Assembly (NCBI GenBank): GCA_046351595.1
Contig: JAXLYE010000015.1
Span: 3,614 to 67,613 of the forward strand
Reading direction: 5' to 3'
DNA length: 64,000 nucleotides
From: JAXLYE01 sp046351595
Lineage (GTDB): Bacteria > Myxococcota_A > Polyangia > Palsa-1104 > JAEUJZ01
The translations under genes were made by a program, and so were the position numbers. Below, piece after piece: positions 15,956 through 24,470 of the stretch; the first letter of the stretch is position 1, and the number at the start of each line of letters is the position of its first letter. Under the pieces are notes generated by a model. It was not told where the DNA came from and did not search any database. It saw only the letters and a program-made list of their open reading frames with translations.

Positions 15956-17851
15956 ATGCGTAGGAAATCATTCCCGAACAGGACCAGGCTGATTCACTCG
16001 CTTTATGCGCTCTGCGCCTTTGTCGGAGCAGGGTGCGGGGGTGAAGCGACGCCAAAGATGCTGGAGAGCGTCGAGTCCAAGGCCAGCGGCCCGGTCGCCT
16101 CGGCGCTCGCCGGGACGACGCTGAACACGTTCGACAGCCGGTGCCTGCAGATCGATCAGCTGGCGGCCCCCGCGGTCCCGCCCGCGGACGCCAACCTCTT
16201 CGTCGGTGCCGATCCGGCGGACGGCACCGCGTCGCGCGACTTCCCGGCGTGCACCTCCGGGGCGTTCATCGACTGGAACAGCCTGGGCACGGACCTCGCG
16301 AACCACCGCCTGCTCGACTGCCCGGGTGATCCGGCGCAGTGCGCGAACGGAAAGGATCCGACCTCGTTCCCGCGCTCCAACGAGTGCGTGGGCCCGAGCA
16401 GTGTGCTCAGCAAGATGGACCTTACCTACGTCGCGGCCTCGAGCAACAGCCAGTTTGCGTACTTCGCGGTGCAGCGTGCCAACAACAACGGCGACGCCGC
16501 GTACTACTGGATCTTCACGCAGAAGAACCCGACCCAGGCGCTCGGCGAGTCGCCGTGTCGCAGCGATGAGAAGCGGCTGAAGTACGACATCACCGGCAGC
16601 GCCAGCGCGACCGCGCAGCGCGACGTGCTCCTGGTCGGCCACTTCCACCCGAGCTCCGAGCCGCTCCTGCGCGTCTACCGCGCCAGGTCGAGCGCCGCGG
16701 GCCTCACCGCGGTGCAGGCCATCGACTTCACCAACACCTCGCTGTGGGAGCAGGACGGGACCGGCGTGGCAGCGGTCGCGGTCAACACCACCACGACGCG
16801 GGCCGGGGCCTTCGGCGCCACCGGCGTGCTGGCCAAGAGCGGCACCGCGCCCGACGAGAACGTCGAGGCCGAGATCTTCGCCGAGGCGGCCGTGCCCAAG
16901 TCGGTGTTCACCGGCAGCTCGGCCTGCGGCGCCAGCTTCTTCGGCTCGGTCATCAGCCGCTCGTCCGGCTCGGGCGGCACCAGCCCGGACCTCAAGGATC
17001 TGGCGGGCCCCGAGCGCTTCAACTTCGGCAGCATCAGCGCCAGCGCATCGCTGACGCCGACCTGCGGACTGGCCTTCGGCTTCCAGGCCAGCGCCACCGG
17101 CACCGACGGCACGGCGGTCGCGAACCCGAGCTGCAGCTGGAGCTGCAGCGGCGGCGTGGTGCCCTCGGGCTGCGCCGGCACCCAGGCGGCCCCGGTCGGC
17201 TCCTACTCGTGCTCGGTGACGGTGACGGATCCGGCCAGCGGCTGCGTCTCCGAGCCGATCAGCAAGACGGTCCAGGTCTGCAGCCCGCTCGGCGTGAGCG
17301 CCGCGATGTCGGCGACCTGCTCGTCGTCCTTCGGCTATGAGGCGACGCCCTCGGGCGGCTGCGACCCGAACAACATCGGCTACAGCTGGGCCTTCAGCGG
17401 CGCGTGCGGACCTGTGCCGCAGAGCTCGATGACCCGGACCGGGACCGGCACCGCGACCGCACCGGGCAGCGCCTGCAGCGGCACGGTGGTGGCGCGCGAT
17501 CTGCGGACGGATATCGCGACCTGCACGGCGACCGCCTCGGCGACCGCGACGCCGCTGGCGCCTCTCGCGGTGCAGATCGCGCCGTCCGCCACGTCGCTGA
17601 TGTGCCCGATGAACAGCGACGCGATCACGTTCACCCCGAGCGTGACCGGCGGGAACGGCAGCTACCAGTTCACCTGGAACGGCCCGATGTGCGCGGGCCC
17701 GAGCTGCACCGTCGATCCGTCGAGCGACGCCCTGTGCTTCGATCAGGTCCTGAGCCTCACGGTCACGGACACCAGCGGCCTGTGCCCGCCCGCGACCTCG
17801 GGCGCCTGGGCCTACTCGAAGAAGACGACGGTCGCGGCCACGCCGAAGTGA
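15956..17851 (+). CDS. Secreted lipoprotein with PKD/Ig-like repeats
   Basis: A 631-residue lipoprotein (hydrophobic segment then GAGCGGEA, Cys at about 28). Residues about 45-360 form an unassigned N-terminal domain with paired cysteines; about 365-620 hold repeated Ig/PKD-like strands of about 85 residues, each with several Cys and a CSWSCSGG or YSWAFSGAC core. Such repeats usually mediate adhesion or act as spacers on the cell surface. GAGAGG lies about seven bases before the ATG. It stands alone between the chemosensory operon and the Sel1 gene. Function unknown. Confidence 0.7.
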   Translation: MRRKSFPNRTRLIHSLYALCAFVGAGCGGEATPKMLESVESKASGPVASALAGTTLNTFDSRCLQIDQLAAPAVPPADANLFVGADPADGTASRDFPACTSGAFIDWNSLGTDLANHRLLDCPGDPAQCANGKDPTSFPRSNECVGPSSVLSKMDLTYVAASSNSQFAYFAVQRANNNGDAAYYWIFTQKNPTQALGESPCRSDEKRLKYDITGSASATAQRDVLLVGHFHPSSEPLLRVYRARSSAAGLTAVQAIDFTNTSLWEQDGTGVAAVAVNTTTTRAGAFGATGVLAKSGTAPDENVEAEIFAEAAVPKSVFTGSSACGASFFGSVISRSSGSGGTSPDLKDLAGPERFNFGSISASASLTPTCGLAFGFQASATGTDGTAVANPSCSWSCSGGVVPSGCAGTQAAPVGSYSCSVTVTDPASGCVSEPISKTVQVCSPLGVSAAMSATCSSSFGYEATPSGGCDPNNIGYSWAFSGACGPVPQSSMTRTGTGTATAPGSACSGTVVARDLRTDIATCTATASATATPLAPLAVQIAPSATSLMCPMNSDAITFTPSVTGGNGSYQFTWNGPMCAGPSCTVDPSSDALCFDQVLSLTVTDTSGLCPPATSGAWAYSKKTTVAATPK

Positions 17852-17873
17852 CCGCGGCGGCGTGCTCCCCCGG

Positions 17874-17912
17874 GCGCGCTCCCGACCAGCGCGCTCCCGA
17901 CCAGCGCGCTCC
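17874..17912. repeat. 15-bp tandem repeat in an intergenic gap
   Basis: GCGCGCTCCCGACCA at 17874-17888 and 17889-17903, with a third partial unit to 17912. It lies between the stop at 17851 and the Sel1 gene start at 18055. No function seen. Confidence 0.6.
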
Positions 17913-18054
17913 GCGCACGCAGCAGCCGTCGCCGCGGCCGGGCGGAACGGCTCGCGCGGCGCGCGCGGCGGGGCAGACCTCACGAACGCAAGCCGGCGCC
18001 CGCTGTGCAAACTCCCGACGGAGAAACGCCTGGCTTGTAGGGTATGATGCTGGC

Positions 18055-19737
18055 ATGGAGCGCTCTTTTCACCGCGCGCGGCCCGCTCCCGGACCGCACC
18101 TCCTGGACAGAGTGACGGACCCCGCGGCGCGCTGCCGCCCCGTCGGACCGGCGCCCGCTGCGACCGCGCTCAGGGCCGCCGCGCGCTGGCTGGGCACGTG
18201 CGCGCTCGCCGCCCTCTTCGGCTGCGCCAGCACCAGCGGCGGGCGCGGTTCGGCGGCTCGCACCGACGAGGTCCGGCGCTGCGAGCGCGGCGAGGCGAAG
18301 GCGTGCACCGGGGCGGGGCTCGCGGCCTGGGACGCGCGGGACGACACGACCGCGGTCGCCCGCCTGCAGCGCGCCTGCGACGGCGGCGACCTCGATGGCT
18401 GCGCCTACCTCGGCCGCGCCTATGTGCTCGGCCGCGGCGTCGCCCGCGACGAGGCGCGCAGCGTGGCGCTGTTCCAGCGCGCCTGCGACGGCGGCAGCAT
18501 GGCCGCCTGCGACCGGCTGGGCTCGGCCTACCTCGTCGGCAGCGGCGTGCCGCGCGACCCCGGCCGCGGCATCGCCCTGCTCCAGCGCTCGTGCGACCGC
18601 GGCGGCCTGCACGGCTGCGCCAACCTCGCCGCCGCCTACCTGAACGGCATCGGCGTCAGCAAGGATCCGGAGCGCGGCGTCGCGCTGGGCCGGCGCGCCT
18701 GCGACGGCGGCGAGCAGCAGGGCTGCACCAACCTGGGCATCGCCTACCTCAACGGCGCGGGCGTGCCCAAAGACGAGAAGCGCGGGGCCGAGCTGTTCAA
18801 GGGCGCCTGCGACCGCGGCGATCTCGAGGCGTGCACGGGCCTGGGCCTGGTGTACATAAACGGCCTCGGCCTGCCCCGGGACGAGGCCCGCGGCATCGCC
18901 CTGTTCAAGCGCGCGTGCGACGGCGGCGCGGGCCCCGGCTGCCGCAACCTCGGCGCCGTCTATTACACCGGCCGCGCCGTGCCCAAGGACGAGGCGCGCG
19001 GCGCCACGCTGCTGCAGCGCGCCTGCGACCTCGGTGACGCGGCGGCGTGCGGCCAGGTCGGCGAGCTCGCGCTGTCCGGCCGGTTCGGGCCCCGCGATCC
19101 GCAGCGCGCCGCCGAGCTGTACCTGCGCGCCTGCAGCGGCGGCGAGCTCGATCGCTGCAGCAGCGTCGGCGAGGCCTTCGTCAGCGGCAGCGGCGTGGCC
19201 CGCGATCCCGAGCGCGGCGCGGCGCTGTTCCAGAAGGCCTGCGACGGCGGCAGCCTCACCGGGTGCAGCAACCTCGGGACCGCGTACATGAACGGCTGGG
19301 GCGTGGCCAAGGACGAGCCGCGCGGCGCCTCGCTGCTGCAGCGCGCCTGCGACGGCGCCCTGCTGAACGCGTGCAGCAACCTCGGCGCCGCCTACCTGCA
19401 GGGGCTGGGCGTGGGCCGGGACGAGCGCCGCGGCGTCACCCTCCTGCAGCGCGCCTGCGACGGCGGCAGCCTCGGCGGCTGCAACAACCTCGGGACGGCC
19501 TACCTGCAAGGGGTGGGCGTGGCCAAGGACGAGCTGCGCGGCCTCGAGCTCCTGCAGCGCGCCTGCGACGGCGGCAACCTCAGCGGCTGCAGCAACCTCG
19601 GCATAGCCTACGCGATGGGCCGCGGCGTCGCCCGCAACCTGGAGCGCGCCGTCGAGCTGTTCAAGCGCGCCTGCAGCGGCGGCGAGCAGGCGGCGTGCAG
19701 CGCGCTCGAGCAGCTCACCAACGCCGCGCGCCCCTGA
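18055..19737 (+). CDS. Cysteine-rich Sel1-repeat (Hcp-like) lipoprotein
   Basis: A 560-residue protein: an N-terminal region with a hydrophobic stretch and lipobox-like LFGC (about residue 57), then about 12 full Sel1 repeats of 36 residues, flanked by degenerate copies. Each has the pattern C-x-x-LG-x-AY-x-x-G-x-GV-x-x-D-x-x-R...LFQRACDGG, with two Cys per unit, as in Helicobacter Hcp proteins where they form one disulfide per repeat. This implies a periplasmic or surface location. Sel1 proteins are protein-interaction scaffolds. The 108-bp DNA repeats are strongly similar, so copy number may vary. The signal region is long; a later GTG start (about 18112) would shorten it. Confidence 0.8.
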   Translation: MERSFHRARPAPGPHLLDRVTDPAARCRPVGPAPAATALRAAARWLGTCALAALFGCASTSGGRGSAARTDEVRRCERGEAKACTGAGLAAWDARDDTTAVARLQRACDGGDLDGCAYLGRAYVLGRGVARDEARSVALFQRACDGGSMAACDRLGSAYLVGSGVPRDPGRGIALLQRSCDRGGLHGCANLAAAYLNGIGVSKDPERGVALGRRACDGGEQQGCTNLGIAYLNGAGVPKDEKRGAELFKGACDRGDLEACTGLGLVYINGLGLPRDEARGIALFKRACDGGAGPGCRNLGAVYYTGRAVPKDEARGATLLQRACDLGDAAACGQVGELALSGRFGPRDPQRAAELYLRACSGGELDRCSSVGEAFVSGSGVARDPERGAALFQKACDGGSLTGCSNLGTAYMNGWGVAKDEPRGASLLQRACDGALLNACSNLGAAYLQGLGVGRDERRGVTLLQRACDGGSLGGCNNLGTAYLQGVGVAKDELRGLELLQRACDGGNLSGCSNLGIAYAMGRGVARNLERAVELFKRACSGGEQAACSALEQLTNAARP

Positions 19738-19794
19738 CGCCCGGCCCTCTTCGCCCGGCCCTCTTCGCCCGACCGACACAACGCGCGCGGCCCC

Positions 19795-20847
19795 TCAGCG
19801 CCCGCGCGCGCGCGCCTTGGCCCGCAGCGTATCGATGGTGACCGCCGGCAGCGGCGTCCACGGCTCGCCCAGATCGAGCAGCTGCCCCGAGCGGACGTCG
19901 ACCGGGAGGTTCCTCTCCACCGGGTAGTAGAGGTTGTGCTCGCCGATGAGCCGGTTGAGCTCCTCGAGCTTGCGCGCGACGCCGATCGGGATCGTCGGGC
20001 CGTCCGCCGCGCGCTTCTCGATCAGCAGGTCGACGAGCTCGCTCTCGAGATCCTCGATGCGCCGCAGCCGCAGCGCGTAGGCGGGCGGGCCGCTCATCAG
20101 CGCGGCGACGCGCTGCTCGACGCTCAGGGTGAAGTTGCGGGCCGGCGCCGCGGTCTCCTCCGGCGCGAGCGGGCTGCGCCGCGGCTCGGGGCGCGGCGGC
20201 GGCTCGCGCGACACCGGCGCCACGTCGAGCGCCTCGGTGGTCACCGCGATCCGGGCCTCGGCGAAGTGGCGCGACAGCGCCGCCTCGATGCGCGAGATGA
20301 ACGAGCCGAACTGCAGGCGCAGCGCCAGCCGGCGGCTCGGCTCGGCGACGAGCGGGTGGACCCGCGCCCGGTACTCGGCGCCGCTCTCCCCCGGCCGCGG
20401 CTCGAACTCGAGCACCTCGCCGAGCACGCTGATCCGCGCCGAGGCGGCCCCGCGCGGGTGCTCGGACACCGTCGTCACCTCGATGACCAGCCGCAGCCCC
20501 GCCTCCTCGTGCTCGACGCTGAGCCGCAGCTCCTGCGCGCCGCGGCCGAAGATCGCGGTGTGCTCCGAGAGCGCGAGCAGCAGGTTCGGCAGGTCGCCGG
20601 GCTCGCCGCGCTGATCGTGGAACACGGTCTCACCGTCGATGACCAGGGAGCGGGCGTTGTCGACGCCGAGGTCGTCGAGCACGCGACGGAAGTCGTAGAC
20701 GATGCTGACCGCTTCGAGCTTGCTGCGCGCGCGGTCCGTGCGCAGATCGACGGTCGTCCACAGCGACTGCAGCTTGTCCCACACCGTCGGGGACCTCTCG
20801 AGCACGTCGGCCGGCAGGTAGAGATCGATCCGGGAAACGAACCGCAT
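19795..20847 (-). CDS. Conserved-looking hypothetical protein
   Basis: A 350-residue protein with no signal peptide or TM segment. I do not recognise a family. It starts MRFVSRIDLYLPADVLE. Residues about 1-215 look like an alpha/beta domain with several paired beta strands; about 215-240 is a Pro/Arg linker, and the C-terminal 100 residues are helical (IEDLESELVDLLIEKRAADG, KLEELNRLIGEHNLYYP). Codon usage is that of its neighbours. It is divergent from the DUF4336 gene at 21008. The ATG at 20847 is preferred; the frame stays open further upstream without a better start. Confidence 0.6.
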   Translation of the reverse strand: MRFVSRIDLYLPADVLERSPTVWDKLQSLWTTVDLRTDRARSKLEAVSIVYDFRRVLDDLGVDNARSLVIDGETVFHDQRGEPGDLPNLLLALSEHTAIFGRGAQELRLSVEHEEAGLRLVIEVTTVSEHPRGAASARISVLGEVLEFEPRPGESGAEYRARVHPLVAEPSRRLALRLQFGSFISRIEAALSRHFAEARIAVTTEALDVAPVSREPPPRPEPRRSPLAPEETAAPARNFTLSVEQRVAALMSGPPAYALRLRRIEDLESELVDLLIEKRAADGPTIPIGVARKLEELNRLIGEHNLYYPVERNLPVDVRSGQLLDLGEPWTPLPAVTIDTLRAKARARGR

Positions 20848-21007
20848 GACGGATGATTCTACGGTCTGGACCTGCGCGCGTAACGGGTCCCGCCCGGACC
20901 TGCCCGGGCGACGGCCTGCCGGACTCCGGATGCCGACGGGGACGGCGCCGCGCAGCCGCCGGGGCGCGGGCCGCCCTATGATCGGACACCAGATGGAGGA
21001 CCCGGGC

Positions 21008-21715
21008 ATGTCCCTTGCCGAAGAGCCGCTGCGCCCGTTCGCTGAAGGCGTCTGGCTGGCCACCGAGCCGGTGCGCCACCTCGGCCTGCAGCTCACCACC
21101 ACCATGACGGTGCTCCGCCTGAGCGACGGACGCCTGCTGCTCCATTCACCGGTGGCGATGACGCCTGAGCGCCGGGCCGCGATCGAGCGCCTCGGCGAGG
21201 TCGCGCACCTTTATGCGCCGAACCTCTACCACCACCTCTTCGTCGGCGAGTGGGCCGCGGCCTTCCCGTCTGCGATGCTGCACGCCCCGGCGGGCCTCGC
21301 GCAGAAGCGCCGCGACCTGCGCATCGACCGGATCCACGGCGCGGCCCCGGTGCCCGCGCTTGCCGACGTGCTCGACGAGGTGCGGATCGACGGGTTCCGG
21401 CTCGAGGAGTGCGTGCTCTTCTACCGGCCGGCGCAGACCCTCGTGGTCGCAGACCTCGTGCATCACATCGGCAGACCGACGCACCGCTGGACGGCTCTGT
21501 ATGCCCGCGCGATGGGCTTCTACGATCGCGTCGCGCTGAGCCGCATGCTGCGCTGGGCGGCCTTCTCGGATCGGGCCGCGGCCCGCCGCAGCGTCGAGCG
21601 GATGCTCTCGCTCCCGTTCGAGCGGCTCGTCGTCGGCCACGGGTCCCCGCTGACCCGCGGCGCCAGGGAGGCGCTGGCCGCGGCCTGCGCGTGGCTGCCC
21701 GCTGCGCAGCCGTGA
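21008..21715 (+). CDS. DUF4336 family protein (metallo-beta-lactamase-like fold)
   Basis: A 235-residue cytosolic protein resembling DUF4336 members, which look like degenerate metallo-hydrolases. Typical features: FAEGVWLATEPV at the N-terminus, LYAPNLYHHLFVGEW, VLFYRPAQTLVVADLVHH, and C-terminal LVVGHGSPLT. The His residues in the YHH and VGHG segments could be remnants of a metal site. Activity is not established for this family. The ATG at 21008 has GGAGGA seven bases upstream; an in-frame ATG at 20993 overlaps that site and is less likely. It is followed directly by 17-bp tandem repeats. Confidence 0.65.
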   Translation: MSLAEEPLRPFAEGVWLATEPVRHLGLQLTTTMTVLRLSDGRLLLHSPVAMTPERRAAIERLGEVAHLYAPNLYHHLFVGEWAAAFPSAMLHAPAGLAQKRRDLRIDRIHGAAPVPALADVLDEVRIDGFRLEECVLFYRPAQTLVVADLVHHIGRPTHRWTALYARAMGFYDRVALSRMLRWAAFSDRAAARRSVERMLSLPFERLVVGHGSPLTRGAREALAAACAWLPAAQP

Positions 21716-21799
21716 TCTCTGCGTGACCATGCTCTGTGCGTAGCCATGTTTTGTGCGAAGCCATGTTCTGTGCATAGCCATGCTTTGTACGCAGTCGGG
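21716..21799. repeat. 17-bp tandem repeat array after the DUF4336 gene
   Basis: Four to five imperfect units start at the stop codon: 21716-21731, 21732-21748, 21749-21765, 21766-21782 and a diverged 21783-21799. The consensus is TTCTGTGCGTAGCCATG. The array is AT-richer than its surroundings and ends before the leader of the GAF-STAS gene. It could be a minisatellite or a set of protein-binding sites. Confidence 0.65.
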
Positions 21800-21917
21800 A
21801 TCGATGCACCGCGCGCAGCGGCGCGCCCGCGGCTCGTCCCGCTCGAAGGAACGGCGACCCGTACGTAAAGAGGCGAGGTATGCTGGGCGGAGCCGCTACC
21901 GCGCGGCGGCGCGTGAC

Positions 21918-22865
21918 ATGGATCAACAGACGCTGGAGCTGGTCTCCGTCCTGGCGGATGTAGCAGGCCAGCTGACACACGTCAGCACCTTCGAGCAGCT
22001 GGCGGCCACCGCCCTGCAGATCATCGAGCGCGTGGTCAGCGTCGAGTATGCCGGCTTCTTCCTGCGCGATCAGGAGACGCAGCAGCTGCGCCTGATGGCC
22101 GACAAGGGGTTCACTCCCGAGGAGCGCGCCGAGGCCGAGCGCACCGCGGACTCGCGGCACCCCGGCTGGGTGGTGCGCAACGCGCAGCTCCTGCACGTGC
22201 CGGACGTCGAGGCCGACCCCGAAGGGCGCACGCAGGGCAGCCCCGGCCGCCGCCTGCGGATCCGCTCGCGCCTGTTCGTGCCGGTCCTGAGCGACGTCGG
22301 CTGCGTCGGCGCCTACGGGCTCGCCAGCACGCAGCCGCACGCCTTCAGCGCGGCCCACATCGTGATGCTGCGCTACGCCGCCAGCGTGACCGGATCGACC
22401 TACGACAGCGTCACGTATAGGAAGCGGCTCGTAAGGCAGCTCGAGGCGCTGTCCGCGAAGCAGGAGGAGCTGCTGCTGCTCTCTTCGCCGGTCATCGAGG
22501 TCTGGGAGCGAACGCTCGCCCTGCCGATCATCGGCCGGCTGGACGCCGAGCGCGCCCGCTACATGGCGCCGCGGCTGCTCGAGAAGGTCGTCGCGCTGCG
22601 GGCGCTGCGCGTCATCCTCGACTTCACCGGCGCCGAGGTGCTGGATGAAGCCTCGGTGGCCGAGCTCTTGCGCATCGTCGGCGCCATCGAGCTCCTGGGC
22701 AGCCGCTGCGTCTTCTCGGGCGTGTCGCCGCAGCTGGCGCGGCGCATGGCGGTCGAGGCGCAGACGCTGCTCCGCATCGAGTCGCACGGCACCTTGAAGC
22801 AGGCGCTGGCCGCGCACGGACACGGCGCCGCGCCGGCACGCGGTCCGCTGAAGGCAGGGCACTGA
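21918..22865 (+). CDS. GAF-STAS protein, RsbR-like sensor
   Basis: A 315-residue soluble protein. Residues about 15-160 are a GAF domain (FEQLAATALQIIERVVSVEY, then RSRLFVPVLSDVGCVGAYGL); about 170-200 a linker helix; about 190-300 a STAS domain of the RsbR type (LPIIGRLDAERARYM, VILDFTGAEVLDEASVAELL). RsbR proteins form stressosomes and relay signals through Thr phosphorylation by RsbT. By recalled alignment the two usual phospho-acceptor Thr positions are Glu and Arg here, so output may be different. Neither rsbS nor rsbT is nearby. A methyltransferase gene follows after 14 bases, probably as an operon. Confidence 0.75.
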   Translation: MDQQTLELVSVLADVAGQLTHVSTFEQLAATALQIIERVVSVEYAGFFLRDQETQQLRLMADKGFTPEERAEAERTADSRHPGWVVRNAQLLHVPDVEADPEGRTQGSPGRRLRIRSRLFVPVLSDVGCVGAYGLASTQPHAFSAAHIVMLRYAASVTGSTYDSVTYRKRLVRQLEALSAKQEELLLLSSPVIEVWERTLALPIIGRLDAERARYMAPRLLEKVVALRALRVILDFTGAEVLDEASVAELLRIVGAIELLGSRCVFSGVSPQLARRMAVEAQTLLRIESHGTLKQALAAHGHGAAPARGPLKAGH

Positions 22866-22879
22866 ACCGGGAGACAGAC

Positions 22880-23656
22880 ATGAAGGTCGACTTCGATCGC
22901 ACCGCAGAGGACTATGGGAAGCACCGGGTCGGGTTCCCAGAGTCCCTGTTCCGCCGCCTGGCCGACAAGGGAATCGGGGTCCGCGGCCAGTCCGTCCTGG
23001 ATCTGGGGACCGGGACCGGGGTCATGGCGCGCGGCTTCGCCCGCAACGGCTGCCGGGTCGTCGGCCTGGACATCGCAAAGACGCTGCTCGCGACGGCCCG
23101 CGGCCTCGATGCGGAGGCGGGGCTGCGGGTGGATTATGTGCTCGGGCGCGCCGAGCAGATCCCGCTGCAGAGACAGAGCTTCGACGTGGTCAGCGCCGGT
23201 CAGTGCTGGCACTGGTTCGATCGGCCGGCGGCGCTGCGTGAGGTCCGCTCGCAGCTGCGTCCCGGCGGGCACTTCGTGATCGCGGCCTTCGACTGGATCC
23301 CGTTCGGCCGCAACGTCGTCGAGCGGACCGAGGAGCTGATCGAGCGCCACAACCCGGCCCAGTTCAAGCCGCACATCCGGTTCGCCATGGCCTCGGGCCT
23401 CTACCCCGCCTTCGTCCGCGATCTGTCGGAGGGCGGCATCCGCGACATCGAGACCTTCTCGTACGATCACACGGTGACGTACTCGCACGGCGGCTGGCGC
23501 GGGCGCATCCGGGCCAGCCAGGGCATCGGCGCCATGCTGAAGCCGGAGCAGGTCCGCACCTTCGACGAAGAGCTCGCGGAGCTCTTGCGCACGCACTTCC
23601 CGGAAGAGCCGATGCGCATCCCGCACCGCGTCTGGGTCGTGCACGGGCGCGTATAG
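22880..23656 (+). CDS. Class I SAM-dependent methyltransferase
   Basis: A 258-residue protein of the Methyltransf_11 type. Motif I is VLDLGTGTGVMARGFA (about residues 40-55), motif II acidic VVGLDIAKTLL, and post-I VSAGQCWHWFD, which resembles the AxxxHW motif of TAM/UbiE-like small-molecule methyltransferases. It starts 14 bases after the GAF-STAS gene with GGGAGA upstream. Substrate unknown. Confidence 0.75.
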   Translation: MKVDFDRTAEDYGKHRVGFPESLFRRLADKGIGVRGQSVLDLGTGTGVMARGFARNGCRVVGLDIAKTLLATARGLDAEAGLRVDYVLGRAEQIPLQRQSFDVVSAGQCWHWFDRPAALREVRSQLRPGGHFVIAAFDWIPFGRNVVERTEELIERHNPAQFKPHIRFAMASGLYPAFVRDLSEGGIRDIETFSYDHTVTYSHGGWRGRIRASQGIGAMLKPEQVRTFDEELAELLRTHFPEEPMRIPHRVWVVHGRV

Positions 23657-23796
23657 CTCCGCTCTCCGCCGCTCGCGGGACGGAAGGCGCGCAGGACGGG
23701 GCCAGGCGGCCGGTCCGGCCTCCCTAGTGTGAGATCTGGGAATTCTCGGTTTTTGTTCAGGCGCTCCGCTCGCACCAAGCTCTGCGGAGACCGCGG

Positions 23797-23833
23797 TATA
23801 CTGATCCCGCTGGGATGGTCCCTTCGCGAAGGA
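23797..23833 (+). promoter_or_regulatory. -10 element and palindrome covering the ribosome binding site
   Basis: TATACT at 23797-23802 is a good -10. The perfect palindrome CCTTCGCGAAGG at 23821-23832 contains the AAGGA ribosome binding site of the gene at 23844, so in RNA a small hairpin with a CGCG loop could hide it; in DNA it could be an operator. Confidence 0.35.
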
Positions 23834-23843
23834 TCGGTTCTAC

Positions 23844-24338
23844 ATGAAGACGCTGATCAGAGCTGGGTTTGCACTCTTGTTGACGGCATCGGCTGCGGCT
23901 CCGCTCGTGCATCCCGCGCCGGCGCAGGCGCAGATGGACGAGCCGGTGGACGCCCGCGCAGAGAAATTGCTGAATGATTTCCTGGCGGCGCTCTCCAGCA
24001 ACCCGGACAACCTGGACGCGGCGATCAAGGCGGCGCTCCCGTATCTGCACAAGAGCCTGCTCAGCCCCGACGGCAGCAGCGTCTCGGCGGACCTGCGCAA
24101 CTTCAGCTTCAAGAAGGCCTGGGGCAACGCGAAGTTCTACGCGCAGCCGGTCAAGATCACGCGCATCCGCCGCACCGGAACGTCGGCGATCGGCTTCCAG
24201 CAGACCGCGGAGAAGGGCAAGGTCTCCGACTACTTCGTCGCCAAGAAGGACGGCGCCAGCGGCATGCCCGCGCCGGTGAAGATCTTCTTCCCGGCCGACG
24301 GCGGCGAGCCCAAGATCTCCTACGTCGGGAGCCTGTAG
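23844..24338 (+). CDS. Small exported hypothetical protein
   Basis: A 164-residue protein with a clear signal peptide (MKTLIRAGFALLLTASAAA, cleavage probably after PAQAQ at about residue 31). The mature part is about 130 residues, with an early helix (RAEKLLNDFLAALSS) followed by beta strands (VKITRIRRTGTSAIGF, VKIFFPADGGEPKISYVGSL). This resembles small exported proteins of predatory bacteria, but I cannot name a family. Monocistronic; convergent with a kinase remnant. Confidence 0.65.
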   Translation: MKTLIRAGFALLLTASAAAPLVHPAPAQAQMDEPVDARAEKLLNDFLAALSSNPDNLDAAIKAALPYLHKSLLSPDGSSVSADLRNFSFKKAWGNAKFYAQPVKITRIRRTGTSAIGFQQTAEKGKVSDYFVAKKDGASGMPAPVKIFFPADGGEPKISYVGSL

Positions 24339-24470
24339 CGCGGGCCCCCGCTTTCCTGCCCTCGCGGCAGCCCGGAGCGCGACGATGCCCTGCTCCGCAC
24401 CGGGCCAATCCGTTTCTCCGTCGGAAGCGGCAGGCGCTCCGCAGCGCATCGGAACGATTGGGAGGGACCG

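Noticed and set aside
15968..19779. Overlapping long minus-strand frames
   Set aside because: Antisense shadows of the PKD-like and Sel1 genes; repeats in them mirror the plus-strand repeats.
21716..21799. CRISPR array
   Set aside because: The units are contiguous 17-mers without spacers, and no cas genes are present.
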